From Lachnospiraceae bacterium (lineage in GTDB: Bacteria; Bacillota; Clostridia; Lachnospirales; Lachnospiraceae): DNA of 64,000 nucleotides. Below are positions 50,314 to 58,610 of this stretch, in pieces; position 1 is the first letter of the stretch; every line of letters begins with the position of its first letter. The stretch spans positions 1-64,000 of the forward strand of contig JAILLY010000102.1 in the NCBI GenBank assembly GCA_024692905.1, in the 5' to 3' direction. Made by a program: the position numbers and the translations under genes. A model generated the notes under the pieces. It saw only the letters and a list, made by a program, of their open reading frames with translations. It made no database searches and had not been told where the DNA came from.

Positions 50314-51150
50314 ATGACCAATCTGATCTTGTGTAATATGAGTACGGCAGAACGGCCGTATAATGTGGTGGGCCTCGGGATAAATATTTATTCGGCAGAG
50401 GAACTGTGCTACCTTATTGCCCAGAACGCGCATACTCTCGATCATGATTTTATGGATGAGAGGCTTTGCGAATTCCTTGACAAGCAGCTTAACCTTACGG
50501 AGCTTTCAGATAAACTGAGGGAAATACTCCGCGCAAAGGGTAACCTCAGCGATTTTGTCATGGCGATCCTCGAAGAGGTCGGTTACTGCGATGCCGATGA
50601 GATGCGAAATATAAAACAGATCCTGATAGAGAGCGCGGGACTGTCTCCCGCAAGGAAACACAAGAGCAGGGGAGATAATCTGTTAAGAGCGCGGAAGTTT
50701 GCAAGGGCAATAGATGAATACGCCGGGACATTAAAGAAGATAGACGCCGATGCGGAGCCTATACTGTATGCTGCCGTACTCCATAATATGGGGACCGCAT
50801 ATGCCAAACTGCTCCTTTATGAGAAGGCTGCGGAGTATTACCTGGAAGCTTACAGGCTCAACATGGATGATGAGAGCCTGATAATGCATATAGTATGCTG
50901 CAGGCTGTATATGTCACGGGAGCAGTATGACAGGATGCTGATAAGGTGCGGGTATTCGGACAGGATCATAGACAGCGCCGAAGCGATCGTTAAGACTAGA
51001 GATGATTATTCTTCCTCTTCCAATAAATACGCAAGACAGCTTGCCGAACTTAAGGGCCTTAAGGAAAGCGGTATGGTCGGAAGGTATTATGAGGCATTGG
51101 ACGAGACGTTGGATCTGTGGAAGCGCGAATACAGGATGAGCCTTACCTGA
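50314..51150 (+). CDS. TPR-like helical protein of the 45367-52409 operon
   Basis: 278 residues, all helical, no membrane segment. Residues about 108-195 contain two to three TPR-like helix pairs: R-G-D-N-L-L-R-A-R-K-F-A-R-A-I-D-E-Y and M-G-T-A-Y-A-K-L-L-L-Y-E-K-A-A-E-Y-Y-L-E-A-Y. TPR proteins often serve as co-chaperones of Hsp70-like proteins, which fits the gene upstream. The N-terminal 100 residues (beginning M-T-N-L-I-L-C-N-M-S) match nothing I know. GAGGT precedes the ATG by eight bases. No homologue name recognised. Confidence 0.65.
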   Translation: MTNLILCNMSTAERPYNVVGLGINIYSAEELCYLIAQNAHTLDHDFMDERLCEFLDKQLNLTELSDKLREILRAKGNLSDFVMAILEEVGYCDADEMRNIKQILIESAGLSPARKHKSRGDNLLRARKFARAIDEYAGTLKKIDADAEPILYAAVLHNMGTAYAKLLLYEKAAEYYLEAYRLNMDDESLIMHIVCCRLYMSREQYDRMLIRCGYSDRIIDSAEAIVKTRDDYSSSSNKYARQLAELKGLKESGMVGRYYEALDETLDLWKREYRMSLT

Positions 51151-51170
51151 CTTCTGCCGGAGGGATTAGC

Positions 51171-52409
51171 GTGCGTATATTTGATTTTATCCTTGAGAAG
51201 CTTGGCTTTATTGATGACGATGACGATGAACTGGATTTCGGTATAGGCATGCAGTTTAATGATGATGCCGAGGAGATCACCGAAGAGATAACAGAGGCTC
51301 TTAAGCGTGCACCGGTCAAGCGTTCGGATATAAACATACTTGATTATCGCGAGCGAGAACTGTATGTAAGGGATAAGTGCGAGCAGATGCAGGCTGCCAT
51401 CGAAGATATTAAAGGGCAGAAGGAGGAGTATGAGCGCGTAACATCCCGGCTGGCTGACATCGATGAGATATCGGCACTGTCGGTTTCCCAGTACAATGAG
51501 ATCGAAAGATTTGCCGGGAATATAGAAAACATAGAAGAGGAAGACCGCAGATATGTCCGGCCGCCTTCGAAGATAACCGAGTCACAGTACAGGGAAATGG
51601 AGCGCCTTGAGGAAGAGATCCCCGATGCATTAAAGAAGATGCGCAGGGAGGAAGAATACCAGATGACCGTAAAGCGCGATCTGAACCTTCTTGAAGGCGA
51701 GAAAGGCGCATTGGCATATCAGAGAAAGGAAGAAAAGGAAAGGGCTGCAAATGCGAAAGCATTGCTCTTTATCTGCGTGTTTGTTGCCGTACTTGCAATG
51801 GCCCTGCTCTTTGCTCTGAGCTTTACTCTCAAGTTCGATGTAAGGATGGGATATTATGCAGTGCTTGCATTCCTTGGCATTGCAATGACTGTGGCATGCG
51901 TCACTTATAAGAATGCACAGGATGCACAGCTTGGAACGGAACGCAAGATAAACAGGGCCATAAATCTCCAGAACACCGTTAAGATCAAATATGTGAACGC
52001 AACGAACCTCATTGATTTTTATTATTCCAAATATAATGTGAACAATTCATATGAACTGAATTACATGTGGGAAAAATATCTTGAGGAAAAGAAGGCGAGA
52101 AACCATTCCGAGGAGGTTGCCCTGAAACTGTCAAAGGCAAAGAGCGAACTGGCGAAGGAACTCGGAAAATACAGGCTTAACGATCCCGTGTTTTTTATTA
52201 ACGGCCCCAATATGCTTACCGATGATGAGGTCATGCAGGAAACCAGACGTGCTTTAATGATCCAGCGCAAGAAGCTTAAGAGGGGGATCGATTTTAATAA
52301 CTGCAGCCTTGAGATGTCCAAGAACGAGATTGAGAACCTGGTAAAGGAATATCCCAAATTCAGCGGGGAAATACTTGCGATCGTGAGTCAGTATGAAGAG
52401 GATTCTTGA
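51171..52409 (+). CDS. Coiled-coil protein with two membrane helices, unknown function
   Basis: 412 residues. GTG at 51171 follows GGAGGG by six bases; an ATG at 51117 lies inside the previous gene without such a site. Short N-terminal helix (I-F-D-F-I-L-E-K-L-G-F), an Asp-rich patch, long coiled coils (about 55-195), two closely spaced membrane helices (about 203-225 and 233-250) and a second coiled coil (about 255-300) plus helical tail. Both ends should face the cytosol, making it a membrane anchor that could tether the other three products. No family recognised. Confidence 0.68.
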   Translation: MRIFDFILEKLGFIDDDDDELDFGIGMQFNDDAEEITEEITEALKRAPVKRSDINILDYRERELYVRDKCEQMQAAIEDIKGQKEEYERVTSRLADIDEISALSVSQYNEIERFAGNIENIEEEDRRYVRPPSKITESQYREMERLEEEIPDALKKMRREEEYQMTVKRDLNLLEGEKGALAYQRKEEKERAANAKALLFICVFVAVLAMALLFALSFTLKFDVRMGYYAVLAFLGIAMTVACVTYKNAQDAQLGTERKINRAINLQNTVKIKYVNATNLIDFYYSKYNVNNSYELNYMWEKYLEEKKARNHSEEVALKLSKAKSELAKELGKYRLNDPVFFINGPNMLTDDEVMQETRRALMIQRKKLKRGIDFNNCSLEMSKNEIENLVKEYPKFSGEILAIVSQYEEDS

Positions 52410-52433
52410 TTTATGGCGTAAAACATGATACCA

Positions 52434-52805
52434 TCAATCGTTGGTTGAAAATCCGCCGCCCGCCGACCTTGCTTCGTAATCGCCGAGCATCTTGGATACG
52501 CGCGGAGATATGGAAACAAATTCGCAGCCGTAACGGTACATTCCGGGACCTGCGGTACTGCTCCTTATGATGCGTATGTCGGTTATTATCTGGGGCAGCG
52601 ACCTGTCAAGTTCAATGTCTGCGATGAAGACAAATCCTACCGGCAGAACGGCATCCGAAAGGAACCCGATCCCTTTGGAAGATATATCGGTCACTTCGAT
52701 CGGAGACGACATATCGATGGAACCGTAAACATCATCGGGATACAGGTCGGATACGGACAGTGCGATGGTTATAGGGATTCGTTTTTCCTTGCGCTTTTCA
52801 TCCAT
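52434..52805 (-). CDS. PilZ-domain cyclic-di-GMP receptor
   Basis: 123 residues, a single PilZ domain. The first ligand motif is R/K-x-x-x-R-like in K-R-K-E-K-R at residues 4-9 and the second is D-I-S-S-K-G-I-G-F (D/NxSxxG), both intact, so cyclic di-GMP binding is expected. No output domain. It probably responds to cyclases such as the one at 39523. Ends 24 bases after the convergent coiled-coil gene. Confidence 0.88.
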   Translation of the reverse strand: MDEKRKEKRIPITIALSVSDLYPDDVYGSIDMSSPIEVTDISSKGIGFLSDAVLPVGFVFIADIELDRSLPQIITDIRIIRSSTAGPGMYRYGCEFVSISPRVSKMLGDYEARSAGGGFSTND

Positions 52806-52835
52806 TTGTATGAACTCCGTTCATATAATGAAAGA

Positions 52836-52864
52836 ATTATATATCATTATCATTAAGTAATCAA
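52836..52864 (-). promoter_or_regulatory. Promoter of the PilZ gene
   Basis: On the minus strand: TTGATT (52864-52859), 17-base spacer, perfect TATAAT (52841-52836), giving a leader of about 25 bases with ribosome site GGAG. Confidence 0.62.
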
Positions 52865-52895
52865 GTGACGGAATACGACACTGAAAGGAAGAAAA

Positions 52896-54326
52896 ATGAC
52901 AGACAGATACGTAAGCCCGCTTTCGGAGCGGTACGCGAGCAAGGAGATGCAGTATATCTTCTCACCGGATAAGAAGTTCCGTACATGGAGACGGCTGTGG
53001 ATAGCTCTTGCCGAGACGGAAAAGGAACTTGGGCTCAATATCACACAGGAACAGATAGATGAGCTTAAGGCCCATGCGGATGATATCAATTATGATGTTG
53101 CAAGGGAAAGAGAAAAGCTCGTAAGACATGATGTGATGAGCCATGTGTATGCATACGGTGTTCAGTGCCCGGGAGCAAAGGGGATCATCCATCTTGGAGC
53201 CACGTCCTGTTATGTGGGTGATAACACGGACATTATAATCATGACTGAAGCCCTTGGGCTTGTAAGGCGCAAGCTTTTGAATGTCATATCGCTGATAGCA
53301 GGGTTCGCGGATAAATACAAGAGTCTTCCGACCCTTGCCTTCACTCATTTCCAGCCTGCCCAGCCTACGACCGTGGGTAAGCGGGCAACGTTATGGATAA
53401 ACGAGTTTATGCTCGATCTTGAGGAACTCGACTTTGTATTGTCAAATATGAAACTCCTCGGTTCGAAGGGAACCACGGGTACTCAGGCCAGTTTTCTTGA
53501 ACTGTTTGACGGTGATGATGAGAAGATAGATAAGATCGATCCCATGATCGCAAAGAAGATGGGCTTTAAAGAATGCTTTCCGGTATCCGGACAGACCTAT
53601 TCACGTAAGGTCGATACCAGGGTTGCCAATGTTCTTGCTGGTATCGCAGCAAGCGCCCATAAGTTTTCAAATGACATAAGGCTGCTCCAGCATCTTAAAG
53701 AGATCGAGGAGCCGTTTGAGAAGAATCAGATCGGTTCATCGGCAATGGCATATAAGCGTAATCCGATGAGGAGCGAGAGGATCGCTTCCCTGAGCCGTTA
53801 TGTTATGATCGAGGCACTCAATCCGGCCATTACATCGGCCTCACAGTGGTTCGAACGTACGCTGGATGATTCTGCCAACAAGAGGCTGTCTATACCGGAG
53901 GCATTTCTCGCAATTGACGGCGTGCTGGATCTTTGCCTTAATGTAGTGGACGGACTTGTTGTTTACGATAAGGTGATCGGGAAACATTTAAGGAGCGAGC
54001 TTCCTTTTATGGCGACCGAAAATATAATGATGGATGCAGTCAAGGCCGGCGGCGACCGTCAGGAACTCCATGAGAGGATAAGGGAACTTTCCATGGAAGC
54101 CGGGGCCAACGTCAAGCAGAACGGAGGAGACAATGATCTTCTTGACCGTATTGCCGCCGATCCGGAATTTAACCTGTCAAAGGACGAACTTATGAAGGCA
54201 ATGGATCCCGGTAAATATACCGGAAGAGCAGTACGACAGGTTGAGATGTATCTTAAGGATGTGGTAAACCCGGTACTTGATGAGAATAAGGATGTACTGG
54301 GCATACATGCAGATATTAATGTTTGA
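52896..54326 (+). CDS. purB: Adenylosuccinate lyase
   Basis: Catalyses two fumarate-releasing steps of purine synthesis. 476 residues. Contains H-L-G-A-T-S-C-Y-V-G-D-N, T-H-F-Q-P-A-Q-P-T-T-V-G-K and the signature loop G-S-S-A-M-A-Y-K-R-N-P with the catalytic Ser. Ribosome site AAAGGAAG. purA follows 24 bases later, so the AMP branch is encoded together. Confidence 0.97.
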   Translation: MTDRYVSPLSERYASKEMQYIFSPDKKFRTWRRLWIALAETEKELGLNITQEQIDELKAHADDINYDVAREREKLVRHDVMSHVYAYGVQCPGAKGIIHLGATSCYVGDNTDIIIMTEALGLVRRKLLNVISLIAGFADKYKSLPTLAFTHFQPAQPTTVGKRATLWINEFMLDLEELDFVLSNMKLLGSKGTTGTQASFLELFDGDDEKIDKIDPMIAKKMGFKECFPVSGQTYSRKVDTRVANVLAGIAASAHKFSNDIRLLQHLKEIEEPFEKNQIGSSAMAYKRNPMRSERIASLSRYVMIEALNPAITSASQWFERTLDDSANKRLSIPEAFLAIDGVLDLCLNVVDGLVVYDKVIGKHLRSELPFMATENIMMDAVKAGGDRQELHERIRELSMEAGANVKQNGGDNDLLDRIAADPEFNLSKDELMKAMDPGKYTGRAVRQVEMYLKDVVNPVLDENKDVLGIHADINV

Positions 54327-54350
54327 TAAACCGCGCAGGGAGGAAACAGG

Positions 54351-55628
54351 ATGGTTAAGGCTATAGTGGGAGCTAACTGGGGTGATGAAGGCAAGGGCAA
54401 GATGACTGACATGCTTGCAATGGATGCCGATATAGTTGTACGTTTTCAGGGGGGTGCGAATGCCGGACATACTATCGTAAATAATTACGGTAAGTTCGCG
54501 CTTCATACACTTCCGTCCGGAGTGTTTTATGACCATATAACAAATATCGTCGGGAACGGTGTCGCGCTCAATATCCCGGTTCTGTTTAATGAGATAAAGG
54601 ATATCACATCCAAGGGGGTCAAGATGCCGAAGCTCCTTATTTCCAACAGGGCCCAGATGGTAATGCCTTATCATATAGACTTCGACACTTACGAGGAAGC
54701 AAGGCTTGCGGGCAAGTCGTTCGGATCTACCAAGTCGGGAATAGCTCCGTTTTATTCTGACAAATATGCAAAGATCGGCTTTCAGGTAAGTGAGCTGTTT
54801 GATGATGAAGAGGTGCTGAGGGAAAAGATATCACGGGTATGTACGATCAAGAACGTCATCCTTAATGATCTTTACGGCAAACCCTCCATAGATGAAGACG
54901 GGCTTTATGATACCCTTATGGAGTATAAGGAGATGGTTGAACCCTATGTGGCGGACACCTCGCTGTTCTTATGGAATGCGATCCGGGACGGAAAGAACAT
55001 ACTGCTCGAGGGACAGCTGGGTTCGCTTAAAGATCCCGATCACGGAATCTATCCCATGGTTACGTCATCCTCGACTCTTGCGGCATACGGTGCGATCGGT
55101 GCCGGAATACCTCCTTATGAGATAAAGCAGATAGTCACGGTATGCAAGGCATATTCATCGGCTGTCGGCGCGGGGGCGTTCGTTTCCGAGATATTCGGAG
55201 ATGAGGCGGATGAATTAAGAAGACGCGGCGGTGACGGCGGTGAGTACGGAGCGACTACCGGACGTCCGAGACGTATGGGATGGTTTGACTGTGTTGCCAG
55301 CAAATACGGCTGCCGTATCCAGGGAACGACAGATGTGGCATTTACCGTTCTCGATGTGCTCGGGTATCTTGATGAGATCCCGGTATGTGTCGGTTATGAT
55401 ATTGACGGCAAGGTAACGACAGATTTTCCCACAACCGGGCTCCTTGAAAAGGCAAAACCGGTACTTAAGGTCCTTCCGGGATGGAAATGTGATATAAGAG
55501 GCATAAGGAAATACGAGGACCTTCCCGAAAACTGCAGGAATTACATTGAATTCATAGAGAAGGAGATCGGCTTCCCGATCACGATGGTCAGCAACGGTCC
55601 GTCAAGGGATGATATCATATACAGGTGA
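54351..55628 (+). CDS. purA: Adenylosuccinate synthetase
   Basis: First committed step from IMP to AMP, using GTP and aspartate. 425 residues. G-A-N-W-G-D-E-G-K-G-K at the N-terminus is the phosphate loop with catalytic Asp; G-G-A-N-A-G-H-T follows, and T-T-G-R-P-R-R-x-G-W-F-D is present near the C-terminus. Ribosome site GGGAGGA. Co-transcribed with purB. Confidence 0.98.
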   Translation: MVKAIVGANWGDEGKGKMTDMLAMDADIVVRFQGGANAGHTIVNNYGKFALHTLPSGVFYDHITNIVGNGVALNIPVLFNEIKDITSKGVKMPKLLISNRAQMVMPYHIDFDTYEEARLAGKSFGSTKSGIAPFYSDKYAKIGFQVSELFDDEEVLREKISRVCTIKNVILNDLYGKPSIDEDGLYDTLMEYKEMVEPYVADTSLFLWNAIRDGKNILLEGQLGSLKDPDHGIYPMVTSSSTLAAYGAIGAGIPPYEIKQIVTVCKAYSSAVGAGAFVSEIFGDEADELRRRGGDGGEYGATTGRPRRMGWFDCVASKYGCRIQGTTDVAFTVLDVLGYLDEIPVCVGYDIDGKVTTDFPTTGLLEKAKPVLKVLPGWKCDIRGIRKYEDLPENCRNYIEFIEKEIGFPITMVSNGPSRDDIIYR

Positions 55629-55665
55629 TCGTGCGGCAGCTGTCTGATCTTCAGAGGACTGCGCA

Positions 55666-56763
55666 ATGCTACTCAGAGCGTTGAATGATATATGGATCGC
55701 CATAAGGAGTTTCGATGAACAGGCGTTGACTTTCGCAAGCAGGGCGGTCCTTATATATGTTATATACATTATCGCAATGAATGCGGTAAGGAAAATAAGG
55801 GGCAGGAAGTGCCTTTCCCTGTGGAGTATGCTTCTTTCCGTGGGTCTGTTTGCGCTCATATGCATTTATTTTTCTTATCTGGTATCGCTGACCCTTTCCG
55901 GACGTGAAGCCGGCAGCAGGACAAACAAGGTCAACCTTGAGATATTCGGTACCTTCGGACGGGAAGGAAACATATCGGCTCATGCCCTCGAAAATATACT
56001 GCTGTTCATCCCGTTCGGAATACTGATACCGCTTACAGGCAGGTTCTTCAGAAGATGGTGGAATCTTATCCTTGCGGCGTTCATATCCAGCATGCTCATC
56101 GAGCTCACCCAGCTTTTGACCGCAAGGGGATATTTTGAGATCGATGACATACTGTTCAATACATTCGGAGCCTTTTTGGGATATGTGGTATTCTGGCTGA
56201 TCTATCACAGTTATATCGCGGTCAAGCATAAATCGCAGATACCTGTCGGCAGGCACGAGCAGCAGCTCAACAGGATAACGCTGTTTATCATACAGCTGCT
56301 CCCGGTCGTTCTTCTCGTGCTGCTCATAATGGAACTCGGAAATGATGATGCAGTCACTTCCACGGAGTTGAGCCGTTTTGTGACCGAAAAACTGCTGTAT
56401 ACGGTCAACAAGCTGTTCGGGCTCAAGTGGACCGCGCAAAGGATCGAGGAATCCGTACCCGTATATGAGGCCACGGTAAGAAGAGGAGCGCATATTACCG
56501 AATTTGCCTTTCTTACCCTCTTTACTTTTGTTTTCATTTATTGCAGGAAGATAAAGGCTTCCCTTGCATTTGTTCTTACATTCGTTTTCGCGTTCATCAT
56601 TGCCGTCGCAGATGAGGTGAACCAGTACAGGATAGACGGCAGGAGCGGATCGGCCGTTGACGTTGCTTCGGACTGTCTTGGAAGTGCGGTGATACTGATC
56701 CTTATCTTTCTCCTGATTAAGGCAGCGAAACGTTATCACTCGGGAAACGCGAAAAAAGCATAG
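55666..56763 (+). CDS. Membrane protein with two VanZ-like domains
   Basis: 365 residues with about nine membrane helices. Two VanZ-like modules are visible: N-I-L-L-F-I-P-F-G...E-L-T-Q-L-L-T-A-R-G-Y-F-E-I-D-D-I-L-F-N-T (about 105-180) and F-A-F-L-T-L...D-E-V-N-Q...G-R-S-G-S-A-V-D-V-A-S-D (about 265-350). VanZ proteins are linked to teicoplanin resistance in one case; most have unknown envelope roles. The internal duplication is notable. It starts 37 bases after purA. Confidence 0.87.
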   Translation: MLLRALNDIWIAIRSFDEQALTFASRAVLIYVIYIIAMNAVRKIRGRKCLSLWSMLLSVGLFALICIYFSYLVSLTLSGREAGSRTNKVNLEIFGTFGREGNISAHALENILLFIPFGILIPLTGRFFRRWWNLILAAFISSMLIELTQLLTARGYFEIDDILFNTFGAFLGYVVFWLIYHSYIAVKHKSQIPVGRHEQQLNRITLFIIQLLPVVLLVLLIMELGNDDAVTSTELSRFVTEKLLYTVNKLFGLKWTAQRIEESVPVYEATVRRGAHITEFAFLTLFTFVFIYCRKIKASLAFVLTFVFAFIIAVADEVNQYRIDGRSGSAVDVASDCLGSAVILILIFLLIKAAKRYHSGNAKKA

Positions 56764-56790
56764 GTGTCTTAAGATCAAAAGGAGTACCGG

Positions 56791-58599
56791 ATGGATCAGA
56801 GCAGGATAAGAAATTTTTGCATAATCGCCCATATTGATCACGGCAAATCCACGCTTGCCGACCGTATAATCGAGAGTACGGGGCTTTTGACGAGCCGGGA
56901 AATGCAGGCTCAGGTCCTCGATAACATGGATCTTGAGCGTGAGCGCGGGATCACGATAAAATCACAGGCGGTCCGTACCGTTTATAAGGCAAAAAACGGT
57001 GAGGAATACATATTTAACCTTATCGATACACCGGGACATGTTGATTTTAACTATGAGGTATCAAGGTCACTTGCCGCATGTGACGGGGCGATACTTGTCG
57101 TGGATGCCGCCCAGGGCATCGAGGCACAGACGCTTGCAAACGTGTATCTGGCTCTTGATCACGATCTGGATGTATTTCCGGTCATAAACAAGATAGACCT
57201 TCCGAGCGCGGAGCCTGACAGGGTGGTTAACGAGATAGAGGATGTCATAGGTATAGAGGCACAGGATGCTCCGAGGATTTCTGCCAAGAACGGGATAGGG
57301 ATCGATGAGGTGCTTGAGCAGATAGTAAGTAAGATACCGGCGCCCAAGGGCGATCCGGACAAGCCGTTAAAGGCACTGATCTTTGATTCTTTATATGATC
57401 CTTACAAGGGAGCTATCGCTTTTGTCCGCCTGATGGACGGCAGGGTCACGAAGGGTACTCCTATCAGGATGATGGCAACAGGAGCAACGGCGGAGGTTGT
57501 AGAGGTCGGATATTTTGGCGCCGGACAGTTTATTCCCTGCGAAGAACTGAGTGCCGGTATGGTGGGCTATATCACCGCGAGCATCAAGAATGTAAGGGAT
57601 ACTGCGGTAGGCGATACCATAACCGATGCATCCGATCCCTGCAGCGAAGCGCTTCCGGGCTATAAGAAAGTCCTGTCGATGGTATATTGCGGTGTATATC
57701 CTTCGGACGGTGCAAGATATCCGGATCTGCGCGATGCTCTTGAAAAACTTCAGTTAAATGACGCATCACTCAATTATGAACCCGAGACCTCGGTTGCGCT
57801 CGGCTTCGGATTCAGGTGCGGCTTTCTCGGTCTTCTTCATCTTGAGGTCGTACAGGAAAGGCTTGAAAGAGAGTACAACCTGGATCTGGTGACTACGGCT
57901 CCGAGCGTTATCTATAAGGTACATAAGACTGACGGCGAGGTTATCGATCTTACCAATCCGACAAACCTTCCGGATCCGTCCGAGATAGAGTACATGGAGG
58001 AACCCGTGGTCGATGCGGAGATAATGGTAACGAAGGAATACGTTGGACCGATAATGGAACTGTGTCAGGAAAGACGCGGGAGATATGTCAGCATGGAGTA
58101 TATGGAGGAGACGCGTGCGCTACTTAAGTACGAGCTTCCTTTAAATGAGATAATCTATGATTTCTTTGATGCGCTCAAATCCCGGTCGAGAGGTTATGCC
58201 TCCTTTGATTATGAGATGAAAGGTTATGAGAAATCTGACCTTGTGAAGCTCGATATACTCATAAACAGGGAGGAAGTTGACGCATTAAGCTTCATCGTTC
58301 ATGCCGACAGCGCATATGAGAGAGGGCGCAGGATGTGCGAAAGGCTTAAGGAGGAGATCCCCAGACATCTGTTTGAGATCCCGATCCAGGCGGCAATAGG
58401 GAGCAAGATCATTGCGCGTGAAACGGTAAAGGCGATGCGCAAAGACGTGCTTGCGAAGTGTTACGGGGGAGATATAACCCGTAAGAAGAAGCTTCTCGAG
58501 AAACAGAAGGAAGGAAAGAAGAGGATGCGCCAGATAGGGAATGTTGAGGTTCCTCAGAAGGCATTCATGAGCGTCCTTAAACTTGATGAGGATAAATAG
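56791..58599 (+). CDS. lepA: Elongation factor 4 (LepA)
   Basis: Ribosome-associated GTPase. 602 residues, standard length. G1 [10 protein letters not shown]3 D-T-P-G-H, G4 N-K-I-D, the LepA-specific C-terminal domain ending with [16 protein letters not shown]. Ribosome site AAAAGGAG. Confidence 0.98.
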   Translation: MDQSRIRNFCIIAHIDHGKSTLADRIIESTGLLTSREMQAQVLDNMDLERERGITIKSQAVRTVYKAKNGEEYIFNLIDTPGHVDFNYEVSRSLAACDGAILVVDAAQGIEAQTLANVYLALDHDLDVFPVINKIDLPSAEPDRVVNEIEDVIGIEAQDAPRISAKNGIGIDEVLEQIVSKIPAPKGDPDKPLKALIFDSLYDPYKGAIAFVRLMDGRVTKGTPIRMMATGATAEVVEVGYFGAGQFIPCEELSAGMVGYITASIKNVRDTAVGDTITDASDPCSEALPGYKKVLSMVYCGVYPSDGARYPDLRDALEKLQLNDASLNYEPETSVALGFGFRCGFLGLLHLEVVQERLEREYNLDLVTTAPSVIYKVHKTDGEVIDLTNPTNLPDPSEIEYMEEPVVDAEIMVTKEYVGPIMELCQERRGRYVSMEYMEETRALLKYELPLNEIIYDFFDALKSRSRGYASFDYEMKGYEKSDLVKLDILINREEVDALSFIVHADSAYERGRRMCERLKEEIPRHLFEIPIQAAIGSKIIARETVKAMRKDVLAKCYGGDITRKKKLLEKQKEGKKRMRQIGNVEVPQKAFMSVLKLDEDK

Positions 58600-58610
58600 G
58601 CAGGCAGTAT

